DNA of 64,000 bases from Rubrivivax sp. (GTDB lineage Bacteria; Pseudomonadota; Gammaproteobacteria; Burkholderiales; Burkholderiaceae), in contig JAEUOZ010000037.1 in assembly GCA_016790225.1 (NCBI GenBank), forward strand, positions 1 through 64,000, written 5' to 3'. The notes beneath the pieces are model-generated. The model had not been told where the DNA came from. It did no database searches and worked only from the letters and a program-made list of their open reading frames with translations. Made by a program: the position numbers and the translations under genes. Positions within the stretch are counted from its first letter, which is position 1. Each line of letters begins with the position of its first letter. This document shows, piece after piece, positions 46,901 to 55,015 of the stretch.

Positions 46901-47012
46901 GGGCGTCGTCGGGCGACTGCTTGGCGACGCCAGCCGATTGCAGCTGCTCCAGCAATGCCGTCACCGGGCGATTGAGCTGGGCCGCAAACTGGGCGACGGT
47001 GGTCACTGCCAT
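43998..47012 (-). CDS. infB: Translation initiation factor IF-2
   Basis: A 1004-residue GTPase that brings initiator tRNA to the 30S subunit. It begins [17 protein letters not shown] (IF2-N domain). A long, charged Ala/Glu/Lys/Pro-rich linker (about residues 110-420) precedes the G domain with [33 protein letters not shown] and [11 protein letters not shown]-terminal domains end with [21 protein letters not shown]. The length is large because of the linker, as in other betaproteobacteria. The start at 47012 was chosen over an open extension of 29 codons. It follows nusA by 76 bp. Confidence 0.96.
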   Translation of the reverse strand: MAVTTVAQFAAQLNRPVTALLEQLQSAGVAKQSPDDALTEGDKERLLEYLRHSHGTSSTDRKKIVLTRKSTSEIKQADASGKARTIQVEVRKKRTFVKRDDMPAAAPEERAAPVIDEAEAARREAEAAAQAALIQRQLEDAAERERQAEAAARAQAEREAEEAAARAAAEQAAAEAAAALAKAQQAANEPPPSPVAPAEPAAPATAANAAPAPAAKPAAESARPAAEAAKPASEAPKAAAESPKPAPEAAKPAAEPVAKAATPEAPRPGLRVVKAAVADANAKQAAAESDARRKKAESEAQAIRDMINRRSGVMTAKKPEEPKPAEAAGIKGTIHKPAAKPGAPVAAAGTAAAKPGDKKQVKSEKLSSSWADDAAKKRALKTRGDSSSGGARAGWRAPKGKGRGDRDDGAGSFVAPNEPMTQEVHVPETISVADLAHKMSVKASEVIKQLMKLGQMVTINQQLDQETAMIVVEEMGHKALAAKLDDPEAFTEEEQAAHSADELPRAPVVTVMGHVDHGKTSLLDYIRRTRVAAGEAGGITQHIGAYHVETPRGVITFLDTPGHAAFTAMRARGAKATDIVILVVAADDGVMPQTKEAIHHAKAAKVPIVVAMNKIDKPEANPERLKSELVAEQVVPEDFGGESPFVPVSAKTGQGIDALLEQVLLQAEVLELKAPADAAAKGIVIEARLDKGRGPVATVLVQSGTLKKGDVVLAGSSYGRVRAMLDEDGKSTETAGPSIPVEIQGLTEVPLAGDDFMVLADERRAREIATFRQGKYREVTLNKRQAAKLENMFENMGEGQAQTLSLIVKADVQGSQEALAQSLIKLSTAEVKVQIVHAAVGGISESDVNLAIASKAVIIGFNTRADAGARKLAEGNNVDLRYYNIIYDAVDEVKAAMAGMLAPEQKEEVIGTAEIRTVFVASKIGTVAGSMVTAGQVTRSARFRLLRDNVVVYTGEVESLRRLKDDVREVKEGFECGIKLKNYSDIKEGDQLEFFEIKEVARTL

Positions 47013-47088
47013 GGGAATCGATCCTTCGGGTTGCCGGGTCTTGCGGGCAATGGGCGGTGGCGGGTGCGGGCGCGAGCTGGCTGGGGCT

Positions 47089-48567
47089 TCAGGCCGCAAA
47101 CCAGTGTTCGCGCGCCTTCATGATCAGGGCCTTGGCCTGTTCGTCTTCCAGGCCCGCCATCTCGGTGAGCTCGTCGACGGCCAGATCGGCCAGGTCGTCA
47201 CGGGTGTGCACGCCGCCCGCGGCCAGCCGGGCCATGAGCTCGGGCGACATGCCGTCGAGATCACGCAGATCCTGCGAGACCTCCTCGACGTTCTCTTCCT
47301 TGACGATCTCCATCGTGAGCAGCGCGTCCTTGGCGCGGTTGCGCAGCTCGTTGACGGTGTCCTCGTCGAAGGACTCGATCTCCAGCATCTCCTGCAGCGG
47401 CACATAGGCCACTTCTTCCAGGCTGGTAAAGCCCTCGGCGATCAGGATGTCGGCGACCTCCTCGTCCACGTCGAGCTTGTCGACGAAGAGCTTGCGCACG
47501 GATTCGCTTTCGCCAGCCTGCTTGGCCTGCGACTCTTCCGCGGTCATGATGTTGATGCGCCAGCCGGTGAGGTCGGACGCCAGACGCACGTTCTGGCCGC
47601 CGCGGCCGATGGCAATGGCCAGGTTCTCTTCGTCGACGACCACGTCCATCGCGTGCTTCTCTTCGTCGACGACGATGGACTGCACGTTGGCCGGCGCCAG
47701 CGCGCCGATGACGAACTGCGCCGGGTCATCGGACCACAGCACGATGTCCACGCGCTCGCCGGCAAGCTCATTGGTGACCGCATTCACGCGCGAGCCGCGC
47801 ACGCCCACGCAGGTGCCGATCGGATCCACGCGGCGATCATGCGAGACCACGGCGATCTTGGCGCGGCTGCCGGCATCGCGGGCGCAGCTCTTGATCTCCA
47901 GCAGGCCTTGCTCGATCTCCGGCACTTCCTGGGCGAACAGTTCCTTCATGAAATCGGGCGAGCTGCGCGACAGCATGATCTGTGCGCCACGCTGGGTGGG
48001 ATCGATGCCGCCGATGAAGGCGCGCACACGGTCCCCGGTGCGCAGGTTCTCCTTCGGGATCGTCTCGCTGCGCTTGAGGCGGCCTTCGACGCGGCCGCTC
48101 TCGACAATGATGTCGCCCTTGTCCATGCGCTTGACCGTGCCCACGAAGATCCGCTCGCCGCGCGAGAGGAAATCGTTGAGCAGCTGCTCGCGCTCGGCAT
48201 CGCGGATCTTCTGCAGGATCACCTGCTTGGCCGCCTGCGCGCCGATGCGGCCGATGGGCACGGAATCGACGGGTTCCTCGATGTAGTCGCCCTCCTCGAT
48301 GTCGGCGATCTGCTCCTGGGCTTCGAAGAGCAGCATCTCGGCATCGGGAATCTGCAGGCCGGCTTCGTTGGGCACCACATGCCAGCGACGGAAGGTCTCG
48401 TACTCGCCCGTATCGCGGTCGATCGCCACGCGGATGTCGACTTCGCCGCCATGCAGCTTCTTGGTGGCGGACGCGAGCGCCGCTTCCACGGCAGCGAAGA
48501 CGACTTCGCGCTCCACGGTCTTTTCGCGGGAGATCGCATCCACCAGCATCAGCAATTCGCGGTTCAT
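47089..48567 (-). CDS. nusA: Transcription termination/antitermination factor NusA
   Basis: A 492-residue RNA polymerase-binding protein. The N-terminal domain ([21 protein letters not shown]) is followed by an S1 domain ([16 protein letters not shown]), two KH domains ([20 protein letters not shown] and [18 protein letters not shown]) and two C-terminal acidic repeats, the layout of proteobacterial NusA. Its ATG overlaps the rimP stop by four bases (ATGA), so the two are translationally coupled. The suhB product, encoded elsewhere in this window, belongs to the same antitermination complex in other proteobacteria. Confidence 0.96.
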   Translation of the reverse strand: MNRELLMLVDAISREKTVEREVVFAAVEAALASATKKLHGGEVDIRVAIDRDTGEYETFRRWHVVPNEAGLQIPDAEMLLFEAQEQIADIEEGDYIEEPVDSVPIGRIGAQAAKQVILQKIRDAEREQLLNDFLSRGERIFVGTVKRMDKGDIIVESGRVEGRLKRSETIPKENLRTGDRVRAFIGGIDPTQRGAQIMLSRSSPDFMKELFAQEVPEIEQGLLEIKSCARDAGSRAKIAVVSHDRRVDPIGTCVGVRGSRVNAVTNELAGERVDIVLWSDDPAQFVIGALAPANVQSIVVDEEKHAMDVVVDEENLAIAIGRGGQNVRLASDLTGWRINIMTAEESQAKQAGESESVRKLFVDKLDVDEEVADILIAEGFTSLEEVAYVPLQEMLEIESFDEDTVNELRNRAKDALLTMEIVKEENVEEVSQDLRDLDGMSPELMARLAAGGVHTRDDLADLAVDELTEMAGLEDEQAKALIMKAREHWFAA

Positions 48568-49160
48568 TGCTTCACGGACCTTTCTTCTGTCTTCGCAGAG
48601 CGCTTGGCGCCCTGCCAGCCCTTCGGTTGCACCGGCTTGCCCGGTTCGGCCGCACCCCGGCCCCGCTTGAAATCGATCACCGGCACCAGGCGTGCCTCTC
48701 GCACTTCGTCCAGCGTGAAGGCCAGTTCGCTGCCTGCGTCGTTCTGACCATGCACCTGCTCCAGGACCAGACGCCAGGCCTGCGGCGAGGCACCGGCCTG
48801 CAGCACACCCTTCCAGTGCTTGCGGCCCTGGAAGGGCATCTTCAGCGCCAGATCGATCGCCTGGCCCGCAAAGCGCAGGTAATCGGCTTCCTTCTTCAGG
48901 GGCCGATCGATGCCGGGCGAAGAGACCTCCAGGCGCTCGTAGTCGACCCCGTCGACTTCAAGCACATACTGCAGCTGCCGTGTGACGAGTTCACAATCGT
49001 CCACCGTGACAAACTCGCCGAGGCCCTGAGCTTCAGGGTAGCTGCGGCCGGGCACACGGTCGATGTAGACGCGCAGCAGGCCACGCGCCGAGCGCTCGAC
49101 ATCGACCAGGTCGAAACCCAAGCCGGTCACCGTCCGCTCAATCGCTTCCTGCCCACTCAC
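48564..49160 (-). CDS. rimP: Ribosome maturation factor RimP
   Basis: A 198-residue protein needed for early 30S assembly. [22 protein letters not shown], the central [26 protein letters not shown] and a C-terminal Sm-like domain are diagnostic. The GTG at 49160 was chosen: AGGAG lies about nine bases upstream and the protein starts at the conserved region. The same frame is open 46 codons further only because the leader's tandem repeats have no stops. A basic tail of ~35 residues follows the folded part. It is the first gene of rimP-nusA-infB-rbfA-truB-typA. Confidence 0.92.
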   Translation of the reverse strand: MSGQEAIERTVTGLGFDLVDVERSARGLLRVYIDRVPGRSYPEAQGLGEFVTVDDCELVTRQLQYVLEVDGVDYERLEVSSPGIDRPLKKEADYLRFAGQAIDLALKMPFQGRKHWKGVLQAGASPQAWRLVLEQVHGQNDAGSELAFTLDEVREARLVPVIDFKRGRGAAEPGKPVQPKGWQGAKRSAKTEERSVKQ

Positions 49161-49217
49161 GACGTTCAAGCTCCTCGCTTCACACTGACTGAAAACATGG
49201 ATCTGCTGATGGGTGAA

Positions 49218-49286
49218 CCCATGGTCGAAGCCCCATGGTCGAAGCCTTCTCCGTACCTGTGTCCGTACCCATGTCCGTACCCATGG
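49218..49286 (-). repeat. Short tandem repeats in the rimP leader
   Basis: Two copies of the 14-mer CCCATGGTCGAAGC lie at 49218-49245. Three 12-mers follow at 49251-49286: CCGTACCTGTGT, CCGTACCCATGT and CCGTACCCATGG. The tract ends 18 bases before the attenuator-like hairpin and lies inside the predicted 5' leader of rimP. Because the 12-mers are multiples of three, several frames stay open here and mimic coding sequence. Confidence 0.8.
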
Positions 49287-49303
49287 TTGAAAAAGCATCG
49301 GCC

Positions 49304-49331
49304 AAAAAAAATGGGCTGGATGGATCCGCCC
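49304..49331 (-). terminator. Candidate attenuator in the rimP-nusA-infB leader
   Basis: On the minus strand GGGCGGA-TCCA-TCC-A-GCCC forms a 7-bp stem with one bulged A. It is followed after one base by eight consecutive T. Its first base is only about 17 bases downstream of the predicted transcription start, so termination would release a transcript of roughly 45 bases. It faces the operon and lies ahead of all its genes, which suggests conditional termination. Confidence 0.55.
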
Positions 49332-49354
49332 ACTCGACTTTCAGCGAAACGCGC

Positions 49355-49383
49355 ATTATAAGCACGGCGCCGTAACAGATCAA
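49355..49383 (-). promoter_or_regulatory. Sigma-70 promoter of the rimP-nusA-infB operon
   Basis: On the minus strand TTGATC (-35) and a perfect TATAAT (-10) are separated by exactly 17 bases; a GC-rich discriminator (GCGCG) follows, a feature of stringently controlled ribosome-related promoters. The predicted start near 49348 leaves a leader of about 190 bases before the rimP GTG. Confidence 0.7.
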
Positions 49384-49546
49384 CGGTTCAGGGGGTGGCG
49401 CGCAGCAGGGTGGCGCCCCCGGTGGCCGCGACTTGTGATAGGCCGCCGCGGGCCAGGCGCCGGGCGCGGGACACCCGCCGCGAGCCCGCGCATCGCCACC
49501 TTGCCGGCCTCGCTTGCGGCCCCCTGCTGCGCCGAAGCGCCGTGAT

Positions 49547-49616
49547 GGGACGCCAACGCAGGGACGCCAACGCAGGAACGCCAACGCAGGAACGCCAACG
49601 CCGGGACTCCAGCGCG
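49547..49616 (+). repeat. Five 14-bp tandem repeats upstream of fabI
   Basis: Units are GGGACGCCAACGCA twice, GGAACGCCAACGCA, GGAACGCCAACGCC and a degenerate GGGACTCCAGCGCG, without gaps. The period of 14 is not a multiple of three, so this is not coding. The array ends 82 bases before the fabI ATG and may have arisen by slippage or serve as a repeated binding site. Confidence 0.85.
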
Positions 49617-49698
49617 CGCGTGGGAAAATCCGATCTTCACATCGATCGACAAACAGCCGGCCACGCGCCGCGCCCCATTCCAACAAGGCTGCACTTTC

Positions 49699-50484
49699 AT
49701 GGGTTTCCTGACCGGCAAGCGATTCCTGATCACCGGCGTCCTGAACAACCGCTCGATCGCCTACGGCATTGCCCGGGCCTGCCACCGCGAAGGCGCGGAA
49801 CTGGCGTTCAGCTATGTCGGCGAGCGCTTCAAGGAGCGGATCGCGGAGTTCGCCGCGGAGTTCGGCTCCAGCCTCACCTTCGATTGCGATGTCGGCAGCG
49901 ATGAGCAGATCGAGCGCACCTTCACGCAGCTGGGCGAAGCCTGGCCGCAGTTCGACGGCTTCGTGCACTCGATCGGGTTTGCCCCGCGGGAGGCGATCGG
50001 CGGCGACTTCCTGGAAGGCCTCTCGCGCGAGAGCTTCCGCATCGCGCACGACATCTCGGCCTACAGCTTCCCGGCGATGGCCAAGGCTTCCCTGCCCTAC
50101 CTGCGCCCGGGTGCGGCGCTGCTGACGCTCAGCTACCTGGGCGCCGTGCGCTACGTGCCCAACTACAACACCATGGGTCTGGCCAAGGCCTCGCTGGAGT
50201 CCAGCGTGCGCTACCTGGCACAGAGCCTGGGCGCACGCGGCGTTCGCGTCAACGGGGTCTCGGCCGGCCCCATCAAGACGCTGGCGGCTTCCGGCATCAA
50301 GGATTTCGGCAAGCTGCTCACCGAGTTTGCGGCCACCACGCCGATCCGCCGCACCGTCACCATCGACGACGTCGGCAATGCCTGCGCCTTCCTGATGTCC
50401 GATCTGGCCGCAGGCATCAGTGCCGAGATCATGTATGTGGATGGCGGCTACAGCCAGGTGACCGTGCGGCCACCCGAGGCCTGA
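49699..50484 (+). CDS. fabI: Enoyl-[acyl-carrier-protein] reductase (NADH)
   Basis: A 261-residue SDR-type enzyme that reduces trans-2-enoyl-ACP in the last step of fatty acid elongation. The N-terminal [20 protein letters not shown] is the FabI cofactor loop. The catalytic tyrosine is in [15 protein letters not shown], where Y-x6-K spacing is family-specific, and the substrate loop [14 protein letters not shown] follows. It is the target of triclosan-type inhibitors in other bacteria. It is divergent from the rimP operon and appears monocistronic. Confidence 0.95.
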   Translation: MGFLTGKRFLITGVLNNRSIAYGIARACHREGAELAFSYVGERFKERIAEFAAEFGSSLTFDCDVGSDEQIERTFTQLGEAWPQFDGFVHSIGFAPREAIGGDFLEGLSRESFRIAHDISAYSFPAMAKASLPYLRPGAALLTLSYLGAVRYVPNYNTMGLAKASLESSVRYLAQSLGARGVRVNGVSAGPIKTLAASGIKDFGKLLTEFAATTPIRRTVTIDDVGNACAFLMSDLAAGISAEIMYVDGGYSQVTVRPPEA

Positions 50485-50708
50485 GCCTGCCCCTGACACG
50501 AGCGACCGAGCCTGGCCAGCCTGCCGGGCCAGACCGCCGATCAGACCTGCGACCGATAGGGTCTTTCCCTAACCGACAAACTGATTCGTGAAGTCAAGGC
50601 CCCGTGCCCCGCAGGTGCATGTCCGACGGAACCAGCTTCCGCGGGCACACTCCAAGGCGCAGAGGCCGTTCCGGCCTCCAACCCAAGCGATATCCAGAAG
50701 GAGTTTCG

Positions 50709-51404
50709 ATGAACACCGTCAACAGCATGGCCTCCACGTACGGCGGCGGTGCCGTTTCCGTCGCCCAGCGCAACCGCGTGCTGCGCAATACCTATTGGCT
50801 GCTCGCCCTGTCGATGATCCCGACCGTGCTGGGCGCCTGGGTGGGCCTCGCGGTGGGCATCAACCAGATCCTCACCCCGGGCATCGGCCTGATCGTGTTC
50901 CTCGCGGGCGCGTTCGGCTTCATGTATGCCATCGAGAAGAACAAGAACTCGGCGGCCGGCGTGCCGATCCTGCTGGCCTTCACCTTCTTCATGGGCGTGA
51001 TGCTGTCGCGCCTGGTGGGTGTGGTCCTCGGCATGAACAACGGCGCCGGGCTGATCATGACGGCCTTTGCCGGCACGGGCACGATCTTCCTGGGCATGGC
51101 GATGCTCTCCAGCATCATCAAGCGCGACCTCAGCGCGATGGGCAAGTGGCTGTTCATCGGCGCGATCATGCTGCTGGTGGCGGGCCTGGCGAACTTCTTC
51201 ATCCAGTCCAGCGCCCTGATGATCACCATCGCTGTGCTCGCGGTCGGCATCTTCAGCGCCTTCATCCTGTATGACCTGAAGCGTGTGCAGGACGGTGAAG
51301 AAACCAACTACATCACCGCGACGCTGGGCGTCTACCTCAGCCTGTACAACGTGTTCCAGAGCCTGCTGGCCCTGATCGGCATCGGCAGCAGCAGCAGCGA
51401 CTGA
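50709..51404 (+). CDS. Bax inhibitor-1/YccA family membrane protein
   Basis: A 231-residue inner-membrane protein with seven predicted helices. It starts with a short cytoplasmic arm and VLRNTYWLLALSMIPTVLGA; the C-terminal part with FILYDLKRVQDGEETNYITATLGVYL holds the conserved acidic residues of the BI-1 fold, thought to gate calcium or protons. In E. coli the relative YccA modulates the FtsH protease. AAGGAG precedes the ATG at 50709; the upstream open frame is rejected. The next gene starts 13 bp after its stop. Confidence 0.9.
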   Translation: MNTVNSMASTYGGGAVSVAQRNRVLRNTYWLLALSMIPTVLGAWVGLAVGINQILTPGIGLIVFLAGAFGFMYAIEKNKNSAAGVPILLAFTFFMGVMLSRLVGVVLGMNNGAGLIMTAFAGTGTIFLGMAMLSSIIKRDLSAMGKWLFIGAIMLLVAGLANFFIQSSALMITIAVLAVGIFSAFILYDLKRVQDGEETNYITATLGVYLSLYNVFQSLLALIGIGSSSSD

Positions 51405-51417
51405 CACGGGCCGCCTG

Positions 51418-52149
51418 ATGCGCTCGGGCCGCGCGGCCGATGTGCTGGTCCTGCAGCACACGGTCGAGGATGGCCCGGGCTATCTCGGCGAATGGCTTGA
51501 GTCCCAGGGCGCGCGCTGGGACGTCTTCTGCACGGCAGCCGGCCAGGCCTATCCGGAATCGGTGGCTGGCTACCGGGCCCTCGCCGTCCTCGGCGGCGAA
51601 TGGAGCGCCAACGATGATCGGCCTTCTCTGCGACAGGCGGAGCGGCTGATCCTGCAGGCCGATGCGCTGGGCCTGCCCATCATCGGACACTGCCTGGGCG
51701 GCCAGTTGATGGCACGGGCCTTTGGCGGCCGTGTTCAGGTGCACACCCAGGCAGAGATCGGCTGGCTGCCGATCGAGCGGCTGCCGCTGCCCGCGGCGCA
51801 AGCCTGGTTGGGCGACGAGCCACAAGCCACCGTCTTCCAGTGGCATTACGACAGCTTCGTCCAGCTGCCCCCAGGCGCGCAGCTGCTGGCCCGCTCCGGC
51901 GCCTGCGCGCACCAGGCCTTTGCGCTGGGGCCGCATCTGGGCATGCAGTTTCACATCGAAGTCACGCCAGCCAAGATCGATCTGTGGTTGCAGCCCGCCG
52001 ATGCGATTCCTGCCGAGGTCATCGAGCGGCATCCGCGCACCGTGCAGCCACCCGATCGCATCCGGGCGCTCACGCCCAGCCATCAGGACGGCAGCCTGCG
52101 CCTGGCGCGGCAGATCTACCAGACCTGGGCCGCACGCTGGAAGAGCTGA
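51418..52149 (+). CDS. Class I glutamine amidotransferase-like protein
   Basis: A 243-residue protein of the GATase1 fold. The nucleophile Cys lies in IIGHCLGGQLMARAFGG, and the His-Glu pair is in QFHIEVTP near residue 180. Relatives are stand-alone enzymes such as gamma-glutamyl hydrolase- or GMP-synthase-like amidotransferases that act on small molecules; the acceptor is unknown. It starts 13 bp after the BI-1 gene and is probably co-transcribed with it. Confidence 0.85.
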   Translation: MRSGRAADVLVLQHTVEDGPGYLGEWLESQGARWDVFCTAAGQAYPESVAGYRALAVLGGEWSANDDRPSLRQAERLILQADALGLPIIGHCLGGQLMARAFGGRVQVHTQAEIGWLPIERLPLPAAQAWLGDEPQATVFQWHYDSFVQLPPGAQLLARSGACAHQAFALGPHLGMQFHIEVTPAKIDLWLQPADAIPAEVIERHPRTVQPPDRIRALTPSHQDGSLRLARQIYQTWAARWKS

Positions 52150-52197
52150 AGTAAGCTTTGCGGCTCCCGCGCCTTGGCGCAGCCTTGGAGACCGCCC

Positions 52198-52644
52198 ATG
52201 CCCACCGGTACCGTCCGCCTGCACCGCGTGCTTGGCGCACCGGCACAGCAGATCTACCGTGCGTTCACGGAGCCCCAGGCCATCGCACGCTGGCTGCCCC
52301 CCTACGGCTTTACCTGCGCCGTGCACGAGATGGACGTGCGCGTCGATGGCCGCTACCGCATGAGCTTCACCAATTTCGTCAGCGGCCAGGAACACGCGTT
52401 CGGCGGCCAGTATCTGGAACTGGTACCGGGGCAGCGCCTGCGCTACACCGACCAGTTCGACGACCCCAACCTGCCCGGCCAGATGGTCACCACGGTGATG
52501 CTCACGCCGGTGAGCTGCGGCACGGATCTGCAGGTGCTGCAGGAAGGTCTGCCGGAAGTGATCCCGGTGGAAATGTGCTACCTGGGCTGGCAGGAATCGC
52601 TGGAACAGCTGGCCCGGCTGGTCACGGCCCATCCACAAGCTTGA
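52198..52644 (+). CDS. SRPBCC (AHSA1-like) domain protein
   Basis: A 148-residue protein of the START/Bet v1-like superfamily in the AHSA1 group. Typical features are APAQQIYRAFTEPQAIARWLPP, VDGRYRMSF, and the C-terminal LGWQESLEQLARLV helix. The family binds hydrophobic ligands in a deep pocket or acts as a co-chaperone; the ligand is unknown. Start 52198 with GGAGA upstream was preferred over an ATG eight codons earlier. It is 48 bp after the amidotransferase gene and 47 bp before another SRPBCC-like gene. Confidence 0.85.
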   Translation: MPTGTVRLHRVLGAPAQQIYRAFTEPQAIARWLPPYGFTCAVHEMDVRVDGRYRMSFTNFVSGQEHAFGGQYLELVPGQRLRYTDQFDDPNLPGQMVTTVMLTPVSCGTDLQVLQEGLPEVIPVEMCYLGWQESLEQLARLVTAHPQA

Positions 52645-52691
52645 GCGCCTGCGGCCCGCGATAGCCAACGCACGACATGAGGATATTCCGC

Positions 52692-53213
52692 ATGATGCAT
52701 CGATTCTGGGCCGGCCTCGTGCTGGCCATTAGCGCGCTCGGCTGCGCCGCCGAGACCTCGCAGGTTTCTCCAACGGGCTTCATCAGCAGCTTTCGCGAAG
52801 AGCTGCGCGTCTCGCCGGCACAGGCCTGGAAGGCCATCGTGCAGCTGCCCGTCTGGTGGAATGACGCACACACCTGGTCCGGCAAGGCCTCCAACATGAG
52901 CCTGGATCTGCAGGCCGGCGGCTGCTGGTGCGAACGCTGGGGCGAGGGTCGCTCGGTCATGCACGGCCAGGTCGTCCAGGTGCAGCCGGGGCTGCTGGTG
53001 CGCATGAATGCCAGCCTGGGGCCGCTGCAGGAGCTCGGTGCCCAGGGCGTGCTGACCATCGTCACCTCGGCGCAGGAGGGCAAGACCTTCCTGCGCCTGA
53101 CGTACCGCGTCGCGGGCGGCCCGGAAACCAACCTGGACAAGCTGGCGCCGGCTGTCGACCGGGTGTTGTCTGAGCAATTCAAGCGCCTGAAGGCCCTGGC
53201 CGAAGCCGACTGA
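52692..53213 (+). CDS. Secreted SRPBCC-like protein
   Basis: A 173-residue protein from the ATG at 52692, with GAGG about nine bases upstream; an ATG five codons earlier is also possible. The N-terminus HRFWAGLVLAISALGCAAE is an export signal, either Sec-type or a weak lipobox ending LGC. The mature part has a polyketide-cyclase/START-like pattern: SPAQAWKAIVQLPVWWNDAHTWSGK, then RLTYRVAGG and a C-terminal helix. Homology is by fold pattern only. A periplasmic START-like protein beside a cytoplasmic one suggests lipid or aromatic binding, but this is inference. Confidence 0.72.
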   Translation: MMHRFWAGLVLAISALGCAAETSQVSPTGFISSFREELRVSPAQAWKAIVQLPVWWNDAHTWSGKASNMSLDLQAGGCWCERWGEGRSVMHGQVVQVQPGLLVRMNASLGPLQELGAQGVLTIVTSAQEGKTFLRLTYRVAGGPETNLDKLAPAVDRVLSEQFKRLKALAEAD

Positions 53214-53416
53214 GCACGGCGCCTGCCGCGCCGAGTTGAGACCGAACCCACGCAGCAACGGCCGCGCCGGCCTCGCGCCGAAGTCGCGCGGACCTCGCGC
53301 TGCCTGCAGGAAACTGCAAGCGCTTGTGACCGGGTTCGGGGCGGCGGCCGTTGCCGCTATGCTTTGCGGCGCTGTGCGGACCTCCGCGCGGCAATCCCTT
53401 GTCCTGGAGTGATCCG

Positions 53417-53899
53417 ATGAACGCTCGCCACGCTGCCCCATGGTTCGCCTTGACGCTGCTGCTCGGCGCCGGCACCTTGACTGCCCGGGCCGAGAGCCTG
53501 GGGTCGGCCGCCTCCTCGGCGTCCAGCGGCGCGTCGTCGGCCGCCGGCAGCCTCTCTGACAGCGTGCAGGGATCGAGCAAGAGTTCCTCGGGCGAAACCA
53601 AGGTGGCGGATGGCGCCTATCGCGTGATCGCCGTGGCCCAGGCCGACAAACCCGGCCACCTGCGGCTCCAGCTGCGTGCGGAGCCCGCCCCGAGCGATGC
53701 CTCGGCCGAGCTGAGCCTGACGCTGCCCGAGGCAGCCATCGCGCCGAGAGGCCTTGCCGTGGGTGAGATCGTGCAGGTTCGCAACCGCAGCTATGGTCTG
53801 GAGTTTGCGCGTGGCGACGCAGCCGGCCACGCGCCCTTCTTCCTGGCGCTGAACCAGGCCACCTTGCGAGAGCTGCGCGCGCATCCGCTGAGCCTTTGA
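53417..53899 (+). CDS. Secreted protein with Ser-rich linker, function unknown
   Basis: A 160-residue exported protein. A signal peptide (residues 1-~26, ending TARAES) is followed by a low-complexity Ser/Ala tract (about 30-55, SSASSGASSAAGSLSDSVQG) and a small globular domain with VADGAYRVIAVAQADKPGH and VGEIVQVRNRSYGLEFARG. TGGAG precedes the ATG at 53417. Its stop overlaps the TTG start of the DUF2145 gene by four bases, so the two proteins are probably made together and act in the periplasm. Confidence 0.75.
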   Translation: MNARHAAPWFALTLLLGAGTLTARAESLGSAASSASSGASSAAGSLSDSVQGSSKSSSGETKVADGAYRVIAVAQADKPGHLRLQLRAEPAPSDASAELSLTLPEAAIAPRGLAVGEIVQVRNRSYGLEFARGDAAGHAPFFLALNQATLRELRAHPLSL

Positions 53900-54909
53900 G
53901 GCACGCGCGGTCCGCCAACGGCCCGGAAGCAGGCCAGCGGGCGCGCCGGGCTGCGGGCCACGGTGCACGCCGCCTGAAGGCAGCGCTTGCGGCGCTCTGC
54001 CTGGCTGCGGCCCTGCCCGCCGCAGCCGGCACGCTGGGCGCGCTCACACGGCACACCTTCACCGATTACTGCAGCACGACGGCCGCGTTCGATGCAGCCC
54101 AGCAGGATCGGCTGCTGCGCTTCGCCGCCGTGGTCCGGCGCGAATGGCAGGCCACGGGCCAGGCCGTCGCTCTGGTATCGCGCACAGGCACCGATCTGCG
54201 CCGCTTCGGCCAGCGCTTCTCGCACGCCGGCGTGGCCCTGCGCGAAGGCGCGGAGCTGCCCTGGGCCGTGCGCCAGCTTTACTACGCCTGCGACGAGCAG
54301 CGCCCGCGGCTCTTCGATCAAGGCCTGGCGGGCTTCGTGCTGGGATCGGACAACCCGCGCAGCGGGCATGTCTCCCTGGTCGTGCTGCCGCCCGGCCCGC
54401 AGGCCGATGCGCTGCAGCGCGCCGCGCTGGACAAGCCGCTCGGCCTGGCCCTGGTGGCGCCGCAGTACCGGGCCAATGCCCATGCGTTCAGTTCACGCTA
54501 CCAGAACTGCAACCAGTGGCTGGCCGAGCTGCTGGCGCTGGCCTGGCGCCCCGCCGCGCCGGGCCTCGCGCCAACCGGCACGGCCTTGCGCGAAGCGGCG
54601 CAGCAGGCGCTGCGCGAAGCAGGCTACGAGCCCGACCGGCTGCCTCTGGGCTCGCACTGGCTGATGTGGGCTGCCGGCTTCGTGCCGCTGCTCACGCTGG
54701 ACGATCATCCGCCGGAAGATCGCCAGGCGCTGCAGATGCGCGTGAGCATGCCGCGCGGGCTGGAGCAATGGGTACGGCGCCAGGTGCCCCAGGCACAGCG
54801 CATCGAGATCTGCCACGCCGAAGGGCGCCTGGTCATCCGGCACGGCTGGTCCGATCTGCCCGAAGGCTGCACCCCCGAACCCGGCGATACCGTCGAAATG
54901 CTGGACTGA
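53896..54909 (+). CDS. DUF2145 family secreted protein
   Basis: A 337-residue protein. A basic start leads into a signal segment (AALAALCLAAALPAAAG, about residues 29-45). The mature protein has features of DUF2145: RFSHAGVALREG, WAVRQLYYACDEQRPRLFDQGLAGFV, SGHVSLVVLP, and SSRYQNCNQWLAELLA with a conserved Cys-Asn. A buried Cys and nearby His residues resemble an NlpC/P60-like cysteine hydrolase arrangement, which is only a suggestion. The TTG at 53896 overlaps the previous stop; no ATG lies between it and the signal peptide. Confidence 0.78.
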   Translation: MRHARSANGPEAGQRARRAAGHGARRLKAALAALCLAAALPAAAGTLGALTRHTFTDYCSTTAAFDAAQQDRLLRFAAVVRREWQATGQAVALVSRTGTDLRRFGQRFSHAGVALREGAELPWAVRQLYYACDEQRPRLFDQGLAGFVLGSDNPRSGHVSLVVLPPGPQADALQRAALDKPLGLALVAPQYRANAHAFSSRYQNCNQWLAELLALAWRPAAPGLAPTGTALREAAQQALREAGYEPDRLPLGSHWLMWAAGFVPLLTLDDHPPEDRQALQMRVSMPRGLEQWVRRQVPQAQRIEICHAEGRLVIRHGWSDLPEGCTPEPGDTVEMLD

Positions 54910-55015
54910 GCAGGCCGCCTCCGGGCAGCACCCGCCCACGGGCTCATCGGGCCACCTTCCGCCCTGCGGGCTCGCGGCACTCGCCCTTGGGAGCGCCCCG
55001 GCGCGCTCACCCCCT

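Larger units (their letters stand above)
49161..49698. other. Divergent intergenic region between rimP and fabI
   Basis: These 538 bases hold, from left to right: two short tandem repeat tracts (49218-49286), a candidate attenuator and promoter for the rimP operon (49304-49383, minus strand), about 160 bp of very GC-rich sequence in which I see nothing specific, and a 14-bp tandem repeat (49547-49616) about 80 bp before fabI. No tRNA was found, unlike enterobacteria, where metY tRNA precedes this operon. Confidence 0.6.

Noticed and set aside
49161..49698. Initiator tRNA gene before rimP as in enterobacteria
   Set aside because: No cloverleaf, T-loop (GTTCGA) or CCA end could be found in this interval on either strand.
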